Notes: a model not told the origin generated them from the letters alone. A DNA stretch of 12,561 bases from Candidatus Nanohaloarchaea archaeon (GCA_030671745.1 DAOVHT010000027.1:1-12561), one strand, 5' to 3'; positions 1-6,480 are shown, counted from the stretch's first letter. A program made the numbers and translations.

Positions 1-1113
1 CTCGACCTGCGGGTGGGCGACCCAGAGGCCACGGTTGCACTGATAGGACCAGCCGGTGAAAAGCTATCGTTGATAGCTGCTGTTATAAATGACAGATACC
101 GGGCAGCCGGCCGTTCTGGAGTAGGTGCGGTGATGGGCAGCAAGAAGCTCAAGGCAATCGTGGTTCGCGGCAGTGGCAAACCGACATCGGCAAAAGGCAA
201 GGTTATCAAAGAAGTCTTAACGAATGTCCGAAAGAAAATTAAGGAAAACCCGGTAACCGGCCAAGGGCTACCCACCTATGGTACAGCAGGATTGGTCAAC
301 GTAATCAACGAAACCGGCATTTACCCCACGAACAATTTCCAACGAGCATATTTTGAAACAGCTAACAAGGTTTCTGGCGAAGCCTTAGCAGAAACGTACT
401 TAGTTAAGAATATGGCCTGTTACGGCTGTCCAATTGCTTGTGGGAGATACTCCCGGACCGATACTGTTGAAGGTGAAGGTCCTGAATATGAAACCATCTG
501 GGCCTATAGTGCGAACTGCGGGATTGATGATCTAAAAAGCATAATTGAGGCCAATAAAGGCAGACGAGAAATGATAATATTGGGCAGATCAATGGAAAAC
601 TACATTGATGCCGCAAGCACTCTGGGCATGATAGACAAATCTGAATTCACACTTGCAGGACGACCAAAGACAGTAAAAAGCAATATCGAAAACCTTGTCA
701 TGAAAAACCCGGAAAAGTATCTTGTACTTTCAACAGGTAACCAAGGTGAACCAAACTCGGTTCTTTCAAGGATTGCAAACAAAGAATACAAATTCAATTT
801 CAGAAAAGAAGACCAGGTAATCTTTTCATCAACAACCATACCGACACCGATAAACAAGGCAAACAGGTATGTCATAGAACGTAACCTGAAAGAGCAGGGT
901 GTAAGGATATTGAAAGATGTCCATGTCTCAGGTCATGCGATGAAAGAGGATCACAGGGATCTTCTAAGGATGCTGAATCCTGAGAAAATCATACCCGTCC
1001 ATGGTGAGACAGAAAGGCTTGCATCTTTTGCATCATTGTGTGAAGAAGAAGGATTCATAATAGGCGACACTGTCCACATCATGACAGACGGCCGGTATGT
1101 GAACATCAAATAG
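1..1113 (+). CDS. Chimeric open frame: aldehyde:ferredoxin oxidoreductase fragment joined to RNase J C-terminal half (5' partial)
   Basis: The frame is open from base 1; the GTG at 13 is only the first possible start, so the 5' end is missing. Residues 1 to about 180 (counted from 13) match the middle of a tungsten/molybdopterin aldehyde:ferredoxin oxidoreductase: GPAGEKL, an INDRYRAAGRSG segment, GAVMGSKKLKAI, and the [4Fe-4S] ligands C136-x2-C139-x3-C143, then GPEYETIWA. From about residue 184 (IILGRSMEN) the protein is an RNase J/beta-CASP metallo-beta-lactamase C-terminus: TGNQGEPNSVLSRIA, SGHA with the motif-B-like His, NPEKIIPVHGE, and the ending MTDGRYVNI. The HxHxDH metallo-lactamase half of RNase J and the C-terminal half of AOR are both absent, so neither enzyme could work. 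The first 60 bases are 40/60 G+C with G over C; the RNase J part is AT-richer. AOR and RNase J have no known functional link. I think the RNase J half belongs to this genome and the AOR half is foreign. Confidence 0.85.
   Translation, partial: LDLRVGDPEATVALIGPAGEKLSLIAAVINDRYRAAGRSGVGAVMGSKKLKAIVVRGSGKPTSAKGKVIKEVLTNVRKKIKENPVTGQGLPTYGTAGLVNVINETGIYPTNNFQRAYFETANKVSGEALAETYLVKNMACYGCPIACGRYSRTDTVEGEGPEYETIWAYSANCGIDDLKSIIEANKGRREMIILGRSMENYIDAASTLGMIDKSEFTLAGRPKTVKSNIENLVMKNPEKYLVLSTGNQGEPNSVLSRIANKEYKFNFRKEDQVIFSSTTIPTPINKANRYVIERNLKEQGVRILKDVHVSGHAMKEDHRDLLRMLNPEKIIPVHGETERLASFASLCEEEGFIIGDTVHIMTDGRYVNIK
541..567. other. Junction between AOR-like and RNase J-like sequence
   Basis: The protein changes family within nine codons. 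IIEAN (541-555) continues the AOR fold, whereas GRREMIILGRSMEN (from 559) is the RNase J segment entering the beta-CASP domain. Base composition and GC skew change at about the same place. The codons for EANK could fit either family, so a short shared sequence may have bridged the join. No repeat, insertion-sequence end or recombinase site is visible. A chimeric assembly is the simplest reading; an illegitimate recombination in the organism is the alternative. Confidence 0.75.
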
Positions 1114-1117
1114 GCCT

Positions 1118-1138
1118 AAAAAACCTTTTTTTCTTTTT
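1118..1138. terminator. Bidirectional oligo-T terminator between convergent genes
   Basis: Between the RNase J stop (1111-1113) and the stop of the convergent PHP-like gene lies A6 (1118-1123), CC, T7 (1126-1132), then C and T5 (1134-1138). Read on the + strand this gives oligo-T runs. Read on the minus strand the A6 becomes T6. Archaeal RNA polymerase terminates at such T tracts without needing a stem, so the element could stop both transcripts. Confidence 0.6.
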
Positions 1139-1982
1139 ACCTATTTTTTATAATTTTATCCTTAGATTTAATGAGTTTAAATAATCCAAATTTAGTTGAC
1201 ATTTTCTTTAAGATATAACTTGTAGGTATTGAATCCATTTGAGATTTAGAATTTAAAAATGCATTTTTGAGTGTATCAAGAGAGCCATCAATAGGGGTAA
1301 TAGTTGTTTGTCGACCTGAAAAGGCAATATTAGGTGTAGTATCATCAGTTGATGCAATACTAATTAATTGTGTATCATACTCTTTTGCAGATTTAGGAAA
1401 GACCCTATTGATTAATTGTCCAAAATCAGAATTTTCAGTCAATGTTTGAACCCATGCATTTTTATCATAATAAATATGTTCATAATTTTTTTGTAAATTT
1501 TCAAATAATCTGACATCACTTAAACGCATACCATAATCAACAGTTGATGGATGAGCAAGCGTGAGTATAAATTCATTATCTTTTGCATAATCTAAAATAT
1601 TTAAAACACTTTTCATTTCCTTTAAATCCAGTCCAGATTTAAATTTCATAACTTTATCTTTTATAACATTAAAATGTCCAAAAGAGGTCTGTATCTCAGC
1701 AGAAGGATACACAATAAAACCTTGTTCTGAAAGTGCCTTAACATATATCTCTTCAGGAAATGCATTAGTTTTAAAAAGGCATATAACACCTTTTATAGGA
1801 CCTCTATCATAATATTGATATTCTTCTTCAACAAGTGATTCAAAACGGTTTCCAATCTGTTCAGCCCAATAAATTGGAAGCTTACAACTATCCAGATTCA
1901 AACCAAGTTCAAGATACGCTTTAGTATCAGTAGGCGTATGAATACACCCATCAATAATGTATAATGTTTTGTCATCACCCAT
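1137..1982 (-). CDS. PHP-domain-like metal-dependent hydrolase with altered ligands
   Basis: A 281-residue protein with the order of motifs seen in PHP-domain phosphoesterases. The N-terminus has DGCIHT, where family members usually have DxHxH, so D11 and H15 are kept but the first His is Cys13. Next come a PSAEI segment with E96 followed by H103, then LAHPS with H144, and finally ASTDD (D213/D214), where a D-x-H motif is expected. PHP enzymes bind up to three metals and hydrolyse phosphoesters; the substrate here cannot be told. There is no signal peptide or membrane segment. The ATG at 1982 lies about 28 bp from a TATA-like box and has no leader. The gene is monocistronic, convergent with the RNase J half and divergent from the KsgA paralogue. 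A catalytically altered or inactive PHP protein is possible. The assignment rests on motif order, not on an alignment. Confidence 0.55.
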   Translation of the reverse strand: MGDDKTLYIIDGCIHTPTDTKAYLELGLNLDSCKLPIYWAEQIGNRFESLVEEEYQYYDRGPIKGVICLFKTNAFPEEIYVKALSEQGFIVYPSAEIQTSFGHFNVIKDKVMKFKSGLDLKEMKSVLNILDYAKDNEFILTLAHPSTVDYGMRLSDVRLFENLQKNYEHIYYDKNAWVQTLTENSDFGQLINRVFPKSAKEYDTQLISIASTDDTTPNIAFSGRQTTITPIDGSLDTLKNAFLNSKSQMDSIPTSYILKKMSTKFGLFKLIKSKDKIIKNR

Positions 1983-2005
1983 AAGTTAATTATGTTTAAA
2001 TCAAA

Positions 2006-2015
2006 CTTTAAATAC
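2006..2015. promoter_or_regulatory. Shared TATA box for divergent leaderless transcripts
   Basis: CTTTAAATAC is the only strong TATA-like element positioned for both flanking genes. Its TTTAAA core is centred at 2009.5, which is 28.5 bp before the ATG at 2038 and 27.5 bp from the ATG at 1982 on the other strand. Both distances suit transcription starting at or next to the start codon. The core is a perfect palindrome, so TBP could bind in either direction. Confidence 0.55.
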
Positions 2016-2037
2016 CTATCACAACATTATAATTAAT

Positions 2038-2844
2038 ATGTCAATTAAAGATAAAGTCTCAAGATTTGGTCAGCATTTCATGACAGACCCAATCATAATC
2101 GAAAACATAATAGAATTCGCAGACCTAAAAGATACAGAAACAGTAATAGAAATAGGTACAGGAACAGGAATACTAACTGAAGCCATCGCAAAGACTGGTT
2201 GCAACCTAACCTCCTACGAAATAGACACAACCCTTGAATCCCACCACAGCATCCTGAAAGAAAAATACAGAAACATAACAATAATATATGGTAACGCACT
2301 CAAAGAAGAATTGCCACAATTCGACAAGATAGTCGCAAACATACCATACAACATCTCAGAACCATTGATATTGAAATTATCAAGATACGATTTCAAGGAA
2401 GGCATATTGACAGTAAACAAGAGCTTTGCTGAGAAAATGCTTGACATGGAAAAAGAATCATCACTTTTAGCACTCATAACCCCAGCATATTTCGATGTAG
2501 AATTCCTTGAGATAGTGCCTAAAAGCGCATTCAGTCCCAGACCGCGAATATCCTCCGCAATAATCAGCATAAGACCAATTAAAAAAGAAACACTAAAAGA
2601 TGATACAACAAAATTCATCACGCGCATCCTCTTTGACCAGCGCACCAAAAAGACAGAGAACGCACTCCTTGAAGCGATAATAGATTACAAGACATTGAAA
2701 GACGAAAAAAGGTATACACAGAATGAATCGCGCGCATTAATAGAAACCCTACAGATAGACGACAGGATCCTTGAGAAGAAAGTGATAATGTTATCTTATG
2801 AAAATTTAAAAATAATTCTTGATAAAATAGAAAACAAATTATAA
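2038..2844 (+). CDS. Diverged KsgA/Dim1-family rRNA adenine dimethyltransferase paralogue
   Basis: A 268-residue class I SAM methyltransferase of the KsgA/Dim1 (and Erm) family. It has FGQHFMTD (10-17, canonically LGQNFL.D), motif I EIGTGTG (38-44), the acidic YEID (60-63) and the catalytic NIPY (101-104). The usual GDA motif has become GNA, with Asn at 86. The family signature F-P-x-P-x-[VI]-D-S-A appears as FSPRPRISSA, with Ser in place of Asp. A C-terminal LFDQRTKKTENALL segment resembles the RNA-binding helical domain. KsgA dimethylates two adjacent adenines in the helix 45 loop of small-subunit rRNA. Because a more canonical copy lies next door, this one may modify another RNA, have different regioselectivity, or confer an Erm-like change; the sequence does not decide. 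Its 3' end lies six bases from that of ksgA, tail to tail. The promoter is leaderless. Confidence 0.8.
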   Translation: MSIKDKVSRFGQHFMTDPIIIENIIEFADLKDTETVIEIGTGTGILTEAIAKTGCNLTSYEIDTTLESHHSILKEKYRNITIIYGNALKEELPQFDKIVANIPYNISEPLILKLSRYDFKEGILTVNKSFAEKMLDMEKESSLLALITPAYFDVEFLEIVPKSAFSPRPRISSAIISIRPIKKETLKDDTTKFITRILFDQRTKKTENALLEAIIDYKTLKDEKRYTQNESRALIETLQIDDRILEKKVIMLSYENLKIILDKIENKL

Positions 2845-2850
2845 ATATTC

Positions 2851-3660
2851 TCATTTACCAACAAGAACCAACATCTCTTCGGAAGACTTAGCAAGCTGAT
2901 CGATATCCATCGTACGCACCCGTACATCAGCCAATGATAACTCATGCCCCATTTTTTTAAGCACATCCTTGTCAAGTTCCATCTCGCGCTTGGAATGTGA
3001 TATCGCCTTCCACAGTTTCTGATTCTTATGTATAAAAGCCGCCCTTACAAACTTAAAGAAAAACGCCTCGTCTGACACTTTTGCTTTTGTCTCTTTAGGC
3101 AGAAGCCTGACAATCGCAGAATCAATCTTAGGCGCAGGAAAGAAACATTTCCTACCCACTTTCCTCAAAAATTTAGAATTGAAATGATATTGCGCAAGAA
3201 CAGATATCCTAGAATAATTTTTCTCGCCCGGTTTTGCAACAAGCCGGTCTGCAAACTCTCTCTGCATGATAAGTACAGAATATTTCCCTGACCGCCCAAG
3301 CAACTCAACTATCTTTGACGATATCTGATAAGGGATGTTAGCCACACATTTATCAAATGGTGGTATCTCAACCTTAAGTATATCGCCTTGTATGATCTCA
3401 ACATTAGTTACATTCTCTTCAACCAACCTGTCCTGAAGAATTTCAGCAAGTTCAGCATCAAGTTCAACAGCTATGACTTTTTTAGCGACCTTTGCAAGCT
3501 CAAGAGTCAATGCACCGTAACCTGCACCGATCTCAAGGACCGTATCCTTATCAGACACCTCTGCCTCACGAATCTCTACACCAATTATATTCTTGTCTAC
3601 AAGAAAATTCTGCCCCAACTTCTTATCAGGACTGATATTAAGATCAGATATAATGCTCAT
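2851..3660 (-). CDS. ksgA: 16S rRNA (adenine-N6,N6)-dimethyltransferase KsgA/Dim1
   Basis: At 269 residues it matches archaeal KsgA/Dim1 in length. Motifs appear in order: LGQNFLVD (15-22), SAM motif I EIGAGYG (43-49), VELD (65-68), QGDILK with the adenine-contacting Asp93, catalytic NIPY (108-111), and FFPAPKIDSAI. The enzyme uses SAM to make the two N6-dimethyladenosines in the helix 45 loop of 16S rRNA during late small-subunit assembly. The C-terminal domain is somewhat unusual: FIHKNQKLWKAI stands where many homologues have a basic HRRKKL-like segment. The gene is downstream of and co-directional with the zinc-finger/HTH gene, 52 bp apart, and convergent with its paralogue, so the two 3' ends may give overlapping antisense transcripts. 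The ATG at 3660 is directly followed by a normal KsgA N-terminus. Confidence 0.92.
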   Translation of the reverse strand: MSIISDLNISPDKKLGQNFLVDKNIIGVEIREAEVSDKDTVLEIGAGYGALTLELAKVAKKVIAVELDAELAEILQDRLVEENVTNVEIIQGDILKVEIPPFDKCVANIPYQISSKIVELLGRSGKYSVLIMQREFADRLVAKPGEKNYSRISVLAQYHFNSKFLRKVGRKCFFPAPKIDSAIVRLLPKETKAKVSDEAFFFKFVRAAFIHKNQKLWKAISHSKREMELDKDVLKKMGHELSLADVRVRTMDIDQLAKSSEEMLVLVGK

Positions 3661-3710
3661 AAGAATAGATTAGTGCAACCTAGCTTTTATTGTTTTGTAT
3701 AAGAAAAAGT

Positions 3711-3718
3711 GTTTATAT
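3711..3718 (-). promoter_or_regulatory. Candidate TATA box for ksgA
   Basis: Read on the minus strand, ATATAAAC overlaps the stop codon of the upstream zinc-finger gene. It lies about 54 bp before the ksgA ATG. A start about 26 bp downstream would give a leader of roughly 27 nt, longer than for the other genes here. Co-transcription with the upstream gene is the alternative. Confidence 0.35.
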
Positions 3719-3964
3719 GATTTCAACAGAAGGGTTCTTATGCCTCTGAAGCTTATGGAATGCGCCATAGCTGTCCTTTATAGCGCGACTGACAGTAGTA
3801 GTATTGGTCTCGTACTTATCAGCAATCTTCTGTGCCGACATGCCTTCAGCCTTAAGCTGCACCCATTCTTTCTTTATCTTGTTCCACTCGCGCGGATGCG
3901 CAATAGCCAGATGTTGATTATAACTTGTAAGGATGAATTTTCCACAGAATTTGCACACGCGCAT
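3713..3964 (-). CDS. Small C2H2 zinc-finger/helix-turn-helix DNA-binding protein
   Basis: An 83-residue protein with two recognisable parts. Residues 4-23 form a C2H2-type finger (C4-x2-C7-x10-H18-x4-H23). Residues about 42-62 (MSAQKIADKY, then TVSRAI) form a helix-turn-helix like those of resolvases and sigma-like regulators. It is probably a nucleoid or transcription factor. An ATG five codons upstream at 3979 would lie only ~9 bp from the TATA-like element at 3984-3991, whereas the ATG at 3964 lies ~24 bp away, matching the other leaderless genes here, so I prefer 3964. Its stop is 52 bp upstream of ksgA in the same direction. Targets are unknown. Confidence 0.7.
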   Translation of the reverse strand: MRVCKFCGKFILTSYNQHLAIAHPREWNKIKKEWVQLKAEGMSAQKIADKYETNTTTVSRAIKDSYGAFHKLQRHKNPSVEII

Positions 3965-3983
3965 ACAGATACTTGTCATCTGT

Positions 3984-3991
3984 TATTTAAA
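3984..3991 (-). promoter_or_regulatory. TATA box of the zinc-finger/HTH gene
   Basis: TTTAAATA on the minus strand is centred about 24 bp before the ATG at 3964. It is too close to the ATG at 3979 to serve that one, so it decides the start. Confidence 0.45.
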
Positions 3992-4027
3992 AATGTTACA
4001 GGATTTGGATTGATAGAATTAGAATAA

Positions 4028-4984
4028 TCACATATATCCAGGAATTTCTGGTTCCTCTTTTTTTAAACTGAAATGACCTTCACTATTAATAACTATATTC
4101 GTTATATATTTACCATAAATTAATCCAGAAATAATTTTAATTTGTTTATCTAAATAATCAGCATCACCTTTAACTTGACCTATAACTACATCATATTTAC
4201 GTTGCAAATAATCGTCAATAGGTTCATAAGAGTCCTCTTTTAAACATACATCCATATCAAATAATTCACAAAGTTTAGGTCTTAACTGTTCACATTCATC
4301 CCTATCAAGATCTTTAGTATGTGGACACATTTTATAGAGATTATTTTTAGAACCCTTAGCATCCTTAATTTTAATGACACCAATCATATCTTCCATAGTA
4401 TTTGGACGACTTGAATTATTTGTATAACATATTATATCTATATTTTTTCCATCACTCATCTTACTATATATAGCGCAAGCACAGAGATCTAAATCTTTAT
4501 CATCTTTACGACCACCAAAATCAGACTTAAGATCTTTAGGAGTAATATGTTCACAGACTCTTTTATCCCCATTAATTGCAAGATTAAGCATTCTTGCAAG
4601 ACTAAATGTCTCCACAAGCTCTGACATAGGCTTTATATCTCCTGTTTTTTTAATTGAATCATATATATTTTTTGATACAAGTGCTTTAAATTCGCCCATA
4701 GAAATATCAACAAAATCTTTTTTGATACTAGGATAATCAAGTTTATCAGAATATATTTTTTCAATATATTTATTATATGTTATACTAGTAAAAATATCAT
4801 ATATATCAGAAATAAATGTCTCAGGCGTATCTGGTTCTTCAATTGCGTCCTTTTTACCACTTGATTCTTGTTGATCAATCATTTTTTTATGAGCTATTGC
4901 GTTTGCTAATACGCTTTCTTGAAAATTATCCTTCCTGACAGTACCAGAATCTACAGCCCCACCATCGCATTCAAACACAGACAC
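4028..4984 (-). CDS. Orphan protein of unknown function, AT-rich, GTG start
   Basis: I do not recognise this 318-residue protein. It is mildly acidic with no clear signal peptide or membrane segment. The N-terminal ~50 residues are polar and probably disordered (QESSGKKDAIEEPDTPE). The rest looks globular and mainly helical, with a Cys cluster at LCACAIYSK and a later stretch with CPHTK, DEC and KLC that could bind metal, although no standard finger spacing is seen. The GTG at 4984 is the first possible start after an in-frame TGA two codons upstream, and it lies about 24 bp from GTTATAAC at 5005-5012, so a leaderless GTG start is likely. Codons mostly end in A or T. It stands alone, with 189 bp of AT-rich DNA upstream and the zinc-finger gene downstream. 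Confidence 0.7.
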   Translation of the reverse strand: MSVFECDGGAVDSGTVRKDNFQESVLANAIAHKKMIDQQESSGKKDAIEEPDTPETFISDIYDIFTSITYNKYIEKIYSDKLDYPSIKKDFVDISMGEFKALVSKNIYDSIKKTGDIKPMSELVETFSLARMLNLAINGDKRVCEHITPKDLKSDFGGRKDDKDLDLCACAIYSKMSDGKNIDIICYTNNSSRPNTMEDMIGVIKIKDAKGSKNNLYKMCPHTKDLDRDECEQLRPKLCELFDMDVCLKEDSYEPIDDYLQRKYDVVIGQVKGDADYLDKQIKIISGLIYGKYITNIVINSEGHFSLKKEEPEIPGYM

Positions 4985-5004
4985 CCATCAAACACCCATA
5001 AATT

Positions 5005-5012
5005 GTTATAAC
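5005..5012 (-). promoter_or_regulatory. Candidate TATA box of the orphan gene at 4984
   Basis: GTTATAAC is a perfect palindrome centred about 24.5 bp before the GTG start on the minus strand. The surrounding DNA is very AT-rich, so chance occurrence is a real risk. Confidence 0.35.
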
Positions 5013-5110
5013 TTACAATAAATAAAAAAATAAGTAAAAAGATATAAGAAATATTAACTTTATAAATACTTTGCTTTAAACAAGAAATAAATAATAATGC
5101 CATACGCCTA

Positions 5111-5148
5111 AAAATTATATAAAAAATAAAATAAAAATAGAAAAATAA
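5111..5148 (-). terminator. Oligo-T terminator downstream of the two-repeat orphan
   Basis: The + strand here is a series of A runs (A5, A6, A4, A5, A5) separated by single T or AT steps. Read on the minus strand, just past the stop at 5174, it gives successive T4-T6 tracts typical of archaeal termination. The remaining 4985-5173 spacer is AT-rich with no other recognisable feature apart from the TATA candidate near 5008. Confidence 0.55.
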
Positions 5149-5173
5149 TTGATTTATTTATCTTTTTAAAATA

Positions 5174-5959
5174 TTACTGTATTAAAACCTTTTGTTTTGC
5201 CATTTTGTTTAAATTACTAGAGATATCATAGATAAACATAAAAGCATTTTCAGGAGTATAAGGTCCATGAACACTTATTAATCCATTTATTGCATCCCCT
5301 ATAGATTGTTCAAGCTCCTCAAGATTAATAAACCATAATTCGGGATTATTAGGATCAATTAATACAGATAAATCAACACCATATGAAGCTTTCAAAAGTT
5401 CACAGGATTCCTCAATAATATAATCTGCAAGTTTATTTCCTTGAGCATCATCCAATTCTGAAACACCATATGCCATAAAAGTAGGTATTAAAGAAATATC
5501 AGATCTTGAATTTAATTCTGAAAAATCATTTAAATGCTTTTCTTTTACAATATTGTTCAAAGTTTCAGCAATATCATACATAAATAGATATGCATTCTCT
5601 GGAGTACAAGGTCCATATACACTCGTTAAAGAATCAATTGTATCCATAATCGTTTTTTTAAAATCATCAATATTAGACCATAATTCGGGATTATTTTGAT
5701 CAATAAATACAAACGGATCAACACCATATTCTTTTTTCAAAAATTCATAGGATCCTTCAATTATAACACCTGCAAGTTGAGCACTTTCAAATTTATCTAA
5801 TTGTGAAACCCTATTATCATTAGGTGCATAAGGTATTATTAACGATATATCTTTATCAGGCTCAGTTCGAGAAAAATCACCTAAACCAGTTATTCTATCA
5901 ATAGGAGTACAAAACAAATCTCCTGCATATGCAATAACACCATCACCATTTCCACTCAT
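5174..5959 (-). CDS. Orphan protein made of two tandem ~100-residue repeats
   Basis: A 261-residue acidic protein of no family I recognise. After a short Gly/Asp-containing lead (1-28), residues about 37-139 and 154-255 are two copies of one unit. Matching landmarks are DISLI (37/154), YGVD (78/193), a helix-breaking I-D-x-N-N-P-E-L-W (86-94/201-209), GP-x-TPENA (116/232) and M-Y-D-I or I-Y-D-I (127/243). The period is 115-117 residues. The copies are also alike in DNA, with the same 18-base stretch recurring at 5333 and 5678, exactly 345 bp apart, so the duplication may be fairly recent. The unit looks alpha-helical, like a small protein-interaction domain. A TTG at 5968 is in frame, but the ATG at 5959 lies ~24 bp from a TATA-like box (5979-5986). 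No signal peptide or membrane segment. It is flanked by the orphan gene downstream and the thioredoxin regulator upstream, on the same strand. Confidence 0.75.
   Translation of the reverse strand: MSGNGDGVIAYAGDLFCTPIDRITGLGDFSRTEPDKDISLIIPYAPNDNRVSQLDKFESAQLAGVIIEGSYEFLKKEYGVDPFVFIDQNNPELWSNIDDFKKTIMDTIDSLTSVYGPCTPENAYLFMYDIAETLNNIVKEKHLNDFSELNSRSDISLIPTFMAYGVSELDDAQGNKLADYIIEESCELLKASYGVDLSVLIDPNNPELWFINLEELEQSIGDAINGLISVHGPYTPENAFMFIYDISSNLNKMAKQKVLIQ
5333..5784. repeat. Imperfect 345-bp-period internal gene duplication (conserved core)
   Basis: The segments starting at 5333 and 5678 begin with the same 18 bases and stay alike for about 100 bases, coding the NNPELW to YGVD region of each protein repeat. 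Further similarity lies near 5255 and 5600, coding GPxTPEN. Divergence is mostly by substitution, with only one or two codon-length indels. Confidence 0.65.
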
Positions 5960-5978
5960 CAAAATCAATACTCCATAT

Positions 5979-5986
5979 AATTTAAA
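5979..5986 (-). promoter_or_regulatory. TATA box of the two-repeat orphan
   Basis: TTTAAATT on the minus strand is centred about 23.5 bp before the ATG at 5959, matching the leaderless spacing of neighbouring genes and disfavouring the TTG at 5968. Confidence 0.4.
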
Positions 5987-6046
5987 CTAAAAACAAAAGA
6001 CAATACAAACTATAAACAATAAAACTTTATATGTCTTTAGAACTTT

Positions 6047-6415
6047 TCAATTCAAAGAACCAATAACAGCAGAACGCAACGAATACCAATTATTCAAGTG
6101 CAGTAACAACATCTCTCTCAATTCACCTTTAGAGACAGCAGAATAGATGAAGTACCTACCCTTTTTCCCCTCAATACAGCACTTGCTCTCCCTCTTGATA
6201 AGCCCGGAAGAATAGAGCCTGTTTATGCATCTCTGCACAGTTGACTTGTCCTTGCCCATCTTTTCAGAAATAACTTCAACACGCGCACCAGACAACCCAC
6301 AGAAAGAGAAGAACACATCAATATCAGAGACAGAAATACGATAGAACATTGACAGTAATTCACGTACCTCAGGGATATCGCAAGTCTTTGCATCTAAAGA
6401 ATTTAAGTCTTCCAT
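6047..6415 (-). CDS. Winged-helix transcriptional regulator, probable redox-linked regulator of trxB-trx
   Basis: A 122-residue one-domain regulator resembling archaeal MarR/TrmB-like winged helices. It has a helix with SGARVEVISEKMGKD, a recognition helix STVQRCINRLYSSGLI, and a wing region (KGRYFIYS), then a C-terminal helix. An in-frame upstream ATG (6493) would add 26 hydrophobic, Cys-rich residues read from the promoter region. The ATG at 6415 is ~26 bp from a strong TATA box, so I start there. It carries five cysteines: C12, C39, C63 in the recognition helix, and vicinal C79-C80 before the wing. That suits, but does not prove, thiol-based redox sensing. It is divergent from thioredoxin reductase across a 93-bp region with repeated half-sites, the classic layout of a local and autoregulatory factor. 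An archaeal precedent for redox-sensing winged helices is SurR of Thermococcales, which uses a CxxC not seen here. Confidence 0.75.
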   Translation of the reverse strand: MEDLNSLDAKTCDIPEVRELLSMFYRISVSDIDVFFSFCGLSGARVEVISEKMGKDKSTVQRCINRLYSSGLIKRESKCCIEGKKGRYFIYSAVSKGELREMLLLHLNNWYSLRSAVIGSLN

Positions 6416-6428
6416 AGATAATGATAGT

Positions 6429-6480
6429 ATGCAAACATTTATATAGTTTATGCAAGAAATATACATAAACTTACACAAAC
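6429..6480. promoter_or_regulatory. Divergent promoter-operator of the regulator and trxB
   Basis: TATATAAA on the minus strand (6438-6445) is centred 26.5 bp before the regulator ATG. It sits inside an imperfect inverted repeat, TGCAAAC (6430-6436) against GTTTATGCA (6446-6454). Two more direct half-sites, ACATAAAC (6463-6470) and ACACAAAC (6473-6480), follow towards trxB. A weaker TATA-like AAATATAC at 6457-6464 could drive trxB with a leader of about 20 nt. A repressor on these sites would cover both promoters. Confidence 0.5.

Noticed and set aside
5012..5173. CRISPR array or short tandem repeat in the AT-rich spacer
   Set aside because: The repetition is simple A/T homopolymer structure with no unit-spacer pattern; a terminator explains it better.
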